Made by a program: the position numbers and the translations under genes. A stretch of 64,000 bases of DNA, taken from Polaribacter cellanae. GTDB lineage: Bacteria; Bacteroidota; Bacteroidia; Flavobacteriales; Flavobacteriaceae. Below, in pieces: positions 60,255-64,000 of the stretch (within the stretch, counting starts at the first letter, position 1; each line of letters starts with the position of its first letter). The stretch is from positions 3,586,001 through 3,650,000 of the forward strand of contig NZ_CP071869.1 in the NCBI RefSeq assembly GCF_017569185.1. Direction: 5' to 3'. The notes under the pieces were generated by a model, which worked only from the letters and a program-made list of their open reading frames with translations, ran no database searches and was not told the origin of the DNA.

Positions 60255-61370
60255 AATACTTTTCCTATAAGTTCTTCTTCTTTTATGAGTTACAGGGTCG
60301 AAATTTTCCCAAATTTTCTTAATTGCTTCATTGTCTTCTAATTCTGGTGTTCGAATGCAATTTACAATGCCTTTTTTTGCAAAAGTTTTAGTGTATTGGT
60401 CGAAAATAATTGCGTGAACGCCTTTATTTTGATATTCTGGATCTACACCAATCAAATAGAAAGTAACATCTTTCGCGTTCTTTCTGGCATTTAATAAATA
60501 AAACAATCCAAAGGGAAGTAATTTTCCTTTCGATTTTTGCAAAGCCTTAGAAAATGATGGCATTACAATTGCGAAAGCGACTAGTTTACTATGTTCATCA
60601 ACAACAAATTTAATATATTCAGGATTTATAAAACCGATATATTTCTTTTTGAAAAAAGCAATCTGTGCATCAGAAATGGGAACATAACTAGAAAGTTTAG
60701 AGTAGGCTTTATCGAATACTTTAAACATTTCGTTTACATAAGGTAAAATATCTTTTGTTTTGGTGAAATCTAAAGCTTTTAGTTTAAAACGTCTTTTTAA
60801 AACATTGGCAATTCTATTATAGTAAGTCGCATCTACATTTTTAAACTTAAATTTATTTTCTAAATATTCTTTTTCTTTTACAAAACCTAATTGCTCTAAA
60901 TGTTCTTTGTAGTAAGGGTGATTGTACCAGGTAATCATCGTTCCTAAATGGTCGAAACCGTCAATTAAAACACCAGTTTTGTCTAAATTATTAAAACCAA
61001 TTGGGCCTTCTATATATTCTAAATTATTATCTAAACCAATTTCTTTTACTTTTTCTAACAAAACTTTGGTTACTTCTATATCGTCAATTACATCAAACCA
61101 ACCAAAACGAATTTTCTTAATTTGTTGTTTTTCTACTTCAAACCAATTGATAATAGCCACAATTCTACCCACAATTTCACCATTTTTTAAAGCGACAAAA
61201 AATTGTGCATCTGCGTTTTCGAAAACAGGATTTTTCTTTGGGTCGAAATTATCGATTTCGTCTTTAATTATGGGGGGAACCCAATATTTATTATCCTTAT
61301 AAAGCGAAAAAGGAAATGTAACAAATTGCTTCATTTCCTTTTTATTAGTTATTTTTTTTAGTGTAATCAT
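60252..61370 (-). CDS. GNAT-like acyltransferase domain protein (YghO-like)
   Basis: This 372-residue protein opens MITLKKITNKKEMKQFVTFP and has a GNAT-type core: FFVALKNGEIVGRIVAIINW early and FYLIGVDPEYQNKGVHAIIF in the second half. The middle (EYIEGPIGFNNLDKTGVLID, then HPYYKEHLEQLGFVKEKEYL) is conserved in the family, which occurs in many Bacteroidota and in E. coli as YghO. Its acceptor is unknown. A simple tandem repeat abuts its 3' end. It lies 20 bp downstream of the outer membrane protein gene, so the two may share a transcript. Confidence 0.8.
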   Translation of the reverse strand: MITLKKITNKKEMKQFVTFPFSLYKDNKYWVPPIIKDEIDNFDPKKNPVFENADAQFFVALKNGEIVGRIVAIINWFEVEKQQIKKIRFGWFDVIDDIEVTKVLLEKVKEIGLDNNLEYIEGPIGFNNLDKTGVLIDGFDHLGTMITWYNHPYYKEHLEQLGFVKEKEYLENKFKFKNVDATYYNRIANVLKRRFKLKALDFTKTKDILPYVNEMFKVFDKAYSKLSSYVPISDAQIAFFKKKYIGFINPEYIKFVVDEHSKLVAFAIVMPSFSKALQKSKGKLLPFGLFYLLNARKNAKDVTFYLIGVDPEYQNKGVHAIIFDQYTKTFAKKGIVNCIRTPELEDNEAIKKIWENFDPVTHKRRRTYRKSI

Positions 61371-61390
61371 TTAAAAATAGCTTCTAATTA

Positions 61391-62551
61391 TTACCTTTTT
61401 TCTTCTTTTTCTTTTCTTCCTTTTTCCAGCTCTTTTATTTCTCTTTCTAATTTTTCGATTTCTGTTTCTTCTTTCTTTGTTTTCTCTTTCTTCTTACCAA
61501 ATAAACGAGAGAAAAAACCACCTTTTTTGTCCTTAGACTTCGATTTTCTGCTTCTTTTTGGTCTGGTTCTCGTGCTTTTCTCTTTCTTCTTAAAAATACT
61601 AAAAAGCCTGTTAAAAAAACTATTTTGTTTTTTGTTATATCTTGTAATTGGTGTGTCTTTTAGAGCTTGCCCATTTTCGTCTAACTCTGTGTAAGAATCT
61701 TTGTGATTATTAATTCTGTAAGAAACGCCTAAACCAGCATAAAAGCCTTTACTTCTTCCTTCTAATAACAATCTTCCAGAAGCATTTATTTGTAAATCTC
61801 TACTATAAAGATATGCCAAACCTGTTCCTAAATTGGTGTTGGTTTGGTATTTTTGAAAAACGGTTTGGTTTTCGAAAAAAGCAGACCATTGGTCGCTAAA
61901 ATTTTGAGTTGCAGTAATTATATAAGAAAATTCTGCAAAATCGCTTCCAATTTTATCGTAATATACATTGGTAATTAAGTTAAAATCTTTGGTTAAATTA
62001 TTTTGAAGTAAGATACCTACTTTTGGTGTAATACTCCCAGTTTTATAGATGTCGTTTACAAAATCGGTATTCATTCCTAAGTAAACAGCAACAGAAGGAA
62101 TAAGTCTTTTCATGTCGAAAGCGTGTCTTCTTTTCCAGCTTCTAACTTCTTTGCTTTTATCTTCATATGCTTGTTGATACACCAAATATTTTGCTCCAAT
62201 GGTCATTTTTCCAAAACCAGAAGTAAAATAATGAGACGTAAAAATATTTTTAAAAGCAACTTTATCTTTTTGATAAGAGAATTGCGTATTTAATTCTAAT
62301 CTTTCAAGAAAAAAACTGGTTCTAAAAAGTACATCAACCCCAAAAGATTGTGGTCTAGAAAAAGTACGTTCTATACTTGTATTTCGAAAAAACAAATTAC
62401 TTTCGAATTGGTAAACACCAGTTCCAACACTATAAGGGCTCTCAGAAAAACCAGGTTTATTAGAGTTAATAACATTAGTATATTGTGCATAAAACGAATG
62501 AAAACCAAACAGAAAAAAGAGTAGAAAAAGAGTTTTTTTACAATGGTTCAT
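61391..62551 (-). CDS. Outer membrane transporter-like protein with a basic C-terminal tail
   Basis: This protein of about 386 residues has a signal peptide (MNHCKKTLFLLFFLFGFHSF then YAQ) and a beta-barrel body with PGFSESPYSVGTGVYQFESN, GKMTIGAKYLVYQ, GILLQNNLTKDFNLITNVYY and AGLGVSYRINN. These features resemble the phenol-degradation-type MetA outer membrane transporters. The last 100 residues are highly charged (KKKEKSTRTRPKRSRKSKSK then an EKLEREIKELEK coiled coil). I chose the ATG at 62551 because the signal peptide begins there; the frame is open 15 codons further upstream. The function is unknown. Confidence 0.7.
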   Translation of the reverse strand: MNHCKKTLFLLFFLFGFHSFYAQYTNVINSNKPGFSESPYSVGTGVYQFESNLFFRNTSIERTFSRPQSFGVDVLFRTSFFLERLELNTQFSYQKDKVAFKNIFTSHYFTSGFGKMTIGAKYLVYQQAYEDKSKEVRSWKRRHAFDMKRLIPSVAVYLGMNTDFVNDIYKTGSITPKVGILLQNNLTKDFNLITNVYYDKIGSDFAEFSYIITATQNFSDQWSAFFENQTVFQKYQTNTNLGTGLAYLYSRDLQINASGRLLLEGRSKGFYAGLGVSYRINNHKDSYTELDENGQALKDTPITRYNKKQNSFFNRLFSIFKKKEKSTRTRPKRSRKSKSKDKKGGFFSRLFGKKKEKTKKEETEIEKLEREIKELEKGRKEKEEKR

Positions 62552-62728
62552 ATAAGATGAAAAAGGTTTAAAAATCGTTTTTAGCATGCAACACAAACAT
62601 AGAACAAAAATGCTATTTTTAAAAAGCTTTACCTACTTTTTTAGGTTTGTGAAAGTTTTATAAGATGTTAACGTGTCAATTGTACTCAAATTGTTATTTT
62701 TGATTGATTTTTTAAATATTAATTTTAG

Positions 62729-62983
62729 ATGGGTTTACTTAAAACAATCCTTATTATACTCGCTTTTTATTACGGTTTTAAATTCCTAGCAAGACTTTTT
62801 GCACCAGTTTTAATTAAAAAAGCTGCAGAAACTATGCAGAAAAAAGCAGAAGAGCAGTTTCGAACTAAACAACAAAAGGAAGTGGTTAGAGAAGGGGAAA
62901 CTGTAATAGACAAAAAACCGACAAAGAACCAACAAAGTAAAGATTCTGTTGGCGAATATGTAGATTTTGAAGAAATAGAATAA
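62729..62983 (+). CDS. DUF4834 family small membrane protein
   Basis: This 84-residue protein has one N-terminal membrane helix (GLLKTILIILAFYYGFKFLA) and a charged C-terminal region (KKAAETMQKKAEEQFRTKQQ). The opening and layout are those of DUF4834, a flavobacterial family of unknown function. It lies 1 bp from the next gene, so the two are co-transcribed, and its role may be linked to that large membrane protein. Confidence 0.85.
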   Translation: MGLLKTILIILAFYYGFKFLARLFAPVLIKKAAETMQKKAEEQFRTKQQKEVVREGETVIDKKPTKNQQSKDSVGEYVDFEEIE

Positions 62984-62984
62984 T

Positions 62985-64000
62985 ATGAAATTGAACAAAT
63001 TTTTGCCATACATAATAGCAATCGTCATTTTTATATTGGCATCTATTATTTATTTTCATCCGGTTTTAAAAGGCGAGAAATTAAACCAGTCAGACATTAC
63101 TCAGTTTCGAGGAATGGTAAAAGACATTAACGATTTTCGTGCAGAAAATAACACAGAACCTTATTGGACAGGCGCATCTTTTAGTGGAATGCCTGCTTAT
63201 TCCCTAAGTGCTTATTACCCGAACGATTTTGTAAGAAGTTTAGACAAAGCCTTACGTTTTTTACCAAGACCAGCAGACTATACTTTTCTATATTTTTTAA
63301 GCTTTTTTGTTTTAATGATGGCTTTAAAAATCAATTGGCGATTGGCAATTTTAGGTTCACTTGCGTTTGGTTTCTCCACCTATTTAATTATTATTTTTGG
63401 AGCTGGCCATAATGCAAAAGCACATGCAATTGCATACATGCCTTTAGTTTTAGCAGGTATTTTGTGGGTTTTTCAAAAAAGATATATTCTTGGTTTTATT
63501 GTTACAGGTTTGGCAATGGCGTTAGAAATTTACGCCAACCACATACAAATGACCTATTATTTAGGGTTTTCGATTTTAATTTTAGGAATTGTAGAATTCA
63601 TAAACGCATTCAAAGAAAAAACACTACCAGCATTTATAAAACAAGCAGTTGTAATTCTTGCAGCCGTTGTTTTAGGAATTGGTGTAAATGCGCCACGTTT
63701 AATGGCAATGAAAGAATATTCTGATGCAAGTACCAGAGGAAAATCGGAATTAACAATTGCGCCAGATGGCAGCAAAAAAGAACCTACAAAAGGTTTAGAT
63801 AAAGCATACATTACACAATATAGTTATGCAAAATTAGAAACATTTAGTTTGTTTATTCCACGTTTTATGGGTGGAGGAACTGTAGAGAAATTAGGAGAAA
63901 ATTCTAATTTTTATCAACTTATAGAAGACAAAGCAGGTAAAAAAGCGGCGAACGATTATTCCGAACAAGTTTTAACTTATTGGGGAGATCAACCCATTTT
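62985..64000 (+). CDS. YfhO-like polytopic membrane protein, partial
   Basis: The window ends inside this gene, after 338 codons. The protein begins MKLNKFLPYIIAIVIFILAS and continues with many helices: FLYFLSFFVLMMALKI, LAILGSLAFGFSTYLIIIFG and IKQAVVILAAVVLGIGV. An early GEKLNQSDITQFRGMVKDIN stretch and NNTEPYWTGASFSGMPAYSL are conserved in YfhO-type proteins of Bacteroidota. YfhO relatives help decorate cell-wall polymers in Bacillus; here the role is unknown. It follows the DUF4834 gene directly. Confidence 0.85.
   Translation, partial: MKLNKFLPYIIAIVIFILASIIYFHPVLKGEKLNQSDITQFRGMVKDINDFRAENNTEPYWTGASFSGMPAYSLSAYYPNDFVRSLDKALRFLPRPADYTFLYFLSFFVLMMALKINWRLAILGSLAFGFSTYLIIIFGAGHNAKAHAIAYMPLVLAGILWVFQKRYILGFIVTGLAMALEIYANHIQMTYYLGFSILILGIVEFINAFKEKTLPAFIKQAVVILAAVVLGIGVNAPRLMAMKEYSDASTRGKSELTIAPDGSKKEPTKGLDKAYITQYSYAKLETFSLFIPRFMGGGTVEKLGENSNFYQLIEDKAGKKAANDYSEQVLTYWGDQPI

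Noticed and set aside
1..64000. CRISPR arrays, rRNA, tRNA or intact insertion sequences
   Set aside because: None was seen by eye on either strand; regular repeats found here are short tandem arrays or intergenic elements, not spacer-repeat arrays.

Overview
The window is low-G+C chromosomal DNA from a member of the Flavobacteriaceae (Bacteroidota), most likely Polaribacter or a close relative. This rests on flavobacterial families (DUF4293, DUF4834, outer membrane beta-barrel receptors with a carboxypeptidase-like regulatory domain, Rho with a long Asn/Lys-rich insert), on type IX secretion (T9SS) sorting domains, on frequent TAnnTTTG promoter -7 elements, and on weak ribosome binding sites with several TTG starts. 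Genus is an inference. No rRNA, tRNA, CRISPR array or intact transposase was seen.

Layout. 1-9170: end of a CorC/HlyC-like protein, a PpiD/SurA-type isomerase, rho, a DUF4293 membrane protein, a LuxR-type response regulator / lipoprotein / TPR histidine kinase set with striking palindromes, and a phosphodiesterase. 9300-15800: truA and an MsbA-like ABC exporter, split by a 3.97 kb two-gene restriction-modification-like island bounded by a 13-bp direct repeat. 15800-23990: a dehydrogenase, acetyltransferase, metallopeptidase, transglutaminase-like protein, PNGase F-like lipoprotein, an AbiE-type toxin-antitoxin pair with its operators, and an NmrA-like protein. 24100-40800: htpG, a FabH-like synthase, a sulfatase, two tandem outer membrane receptors, rnz, a tiny T9SS protein, pyrB, pyrR, a TPR protein, Cu/Zn SOD. 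40900-50030: PPK2 kinase, DnaQ-like exonuclease, a toxin-antitoxin remnant with a frameshifted toxin, a GH3/beta-lactamase fusion, an acyltransferase, a bile-acid symporter, a DUF4159 protein.

50150-59110 is the most unusual part. It holds a membrane-anchored AraC-type regulator, two small beta-barrel proteins, a small lipoprotein, a 1119-residue T9SS-exported esterase-like protein, and a lipoprotein family in three tandem copies (intact, frameshifted, truncated). Five intergenic regions carry one DNA motif (AATTCTGGACTCATTTGT) arranged as an inverted repeat and/or as direct repeats always 20 bp apart, typically starting 43-55 bp upstream of the start codon. The frameshift in the second lipoprotein lies in a TA dinucleotide run, where loss of one TA unit would restore the frame. 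I infer an unrecognised regulon for a phase-variable surface module. 59290-64000 returns to housekeeping: rsmE, a GNAT-like protein, an outer membrane protein, DUF4834, and the start of a YfhO-like membrane protein.
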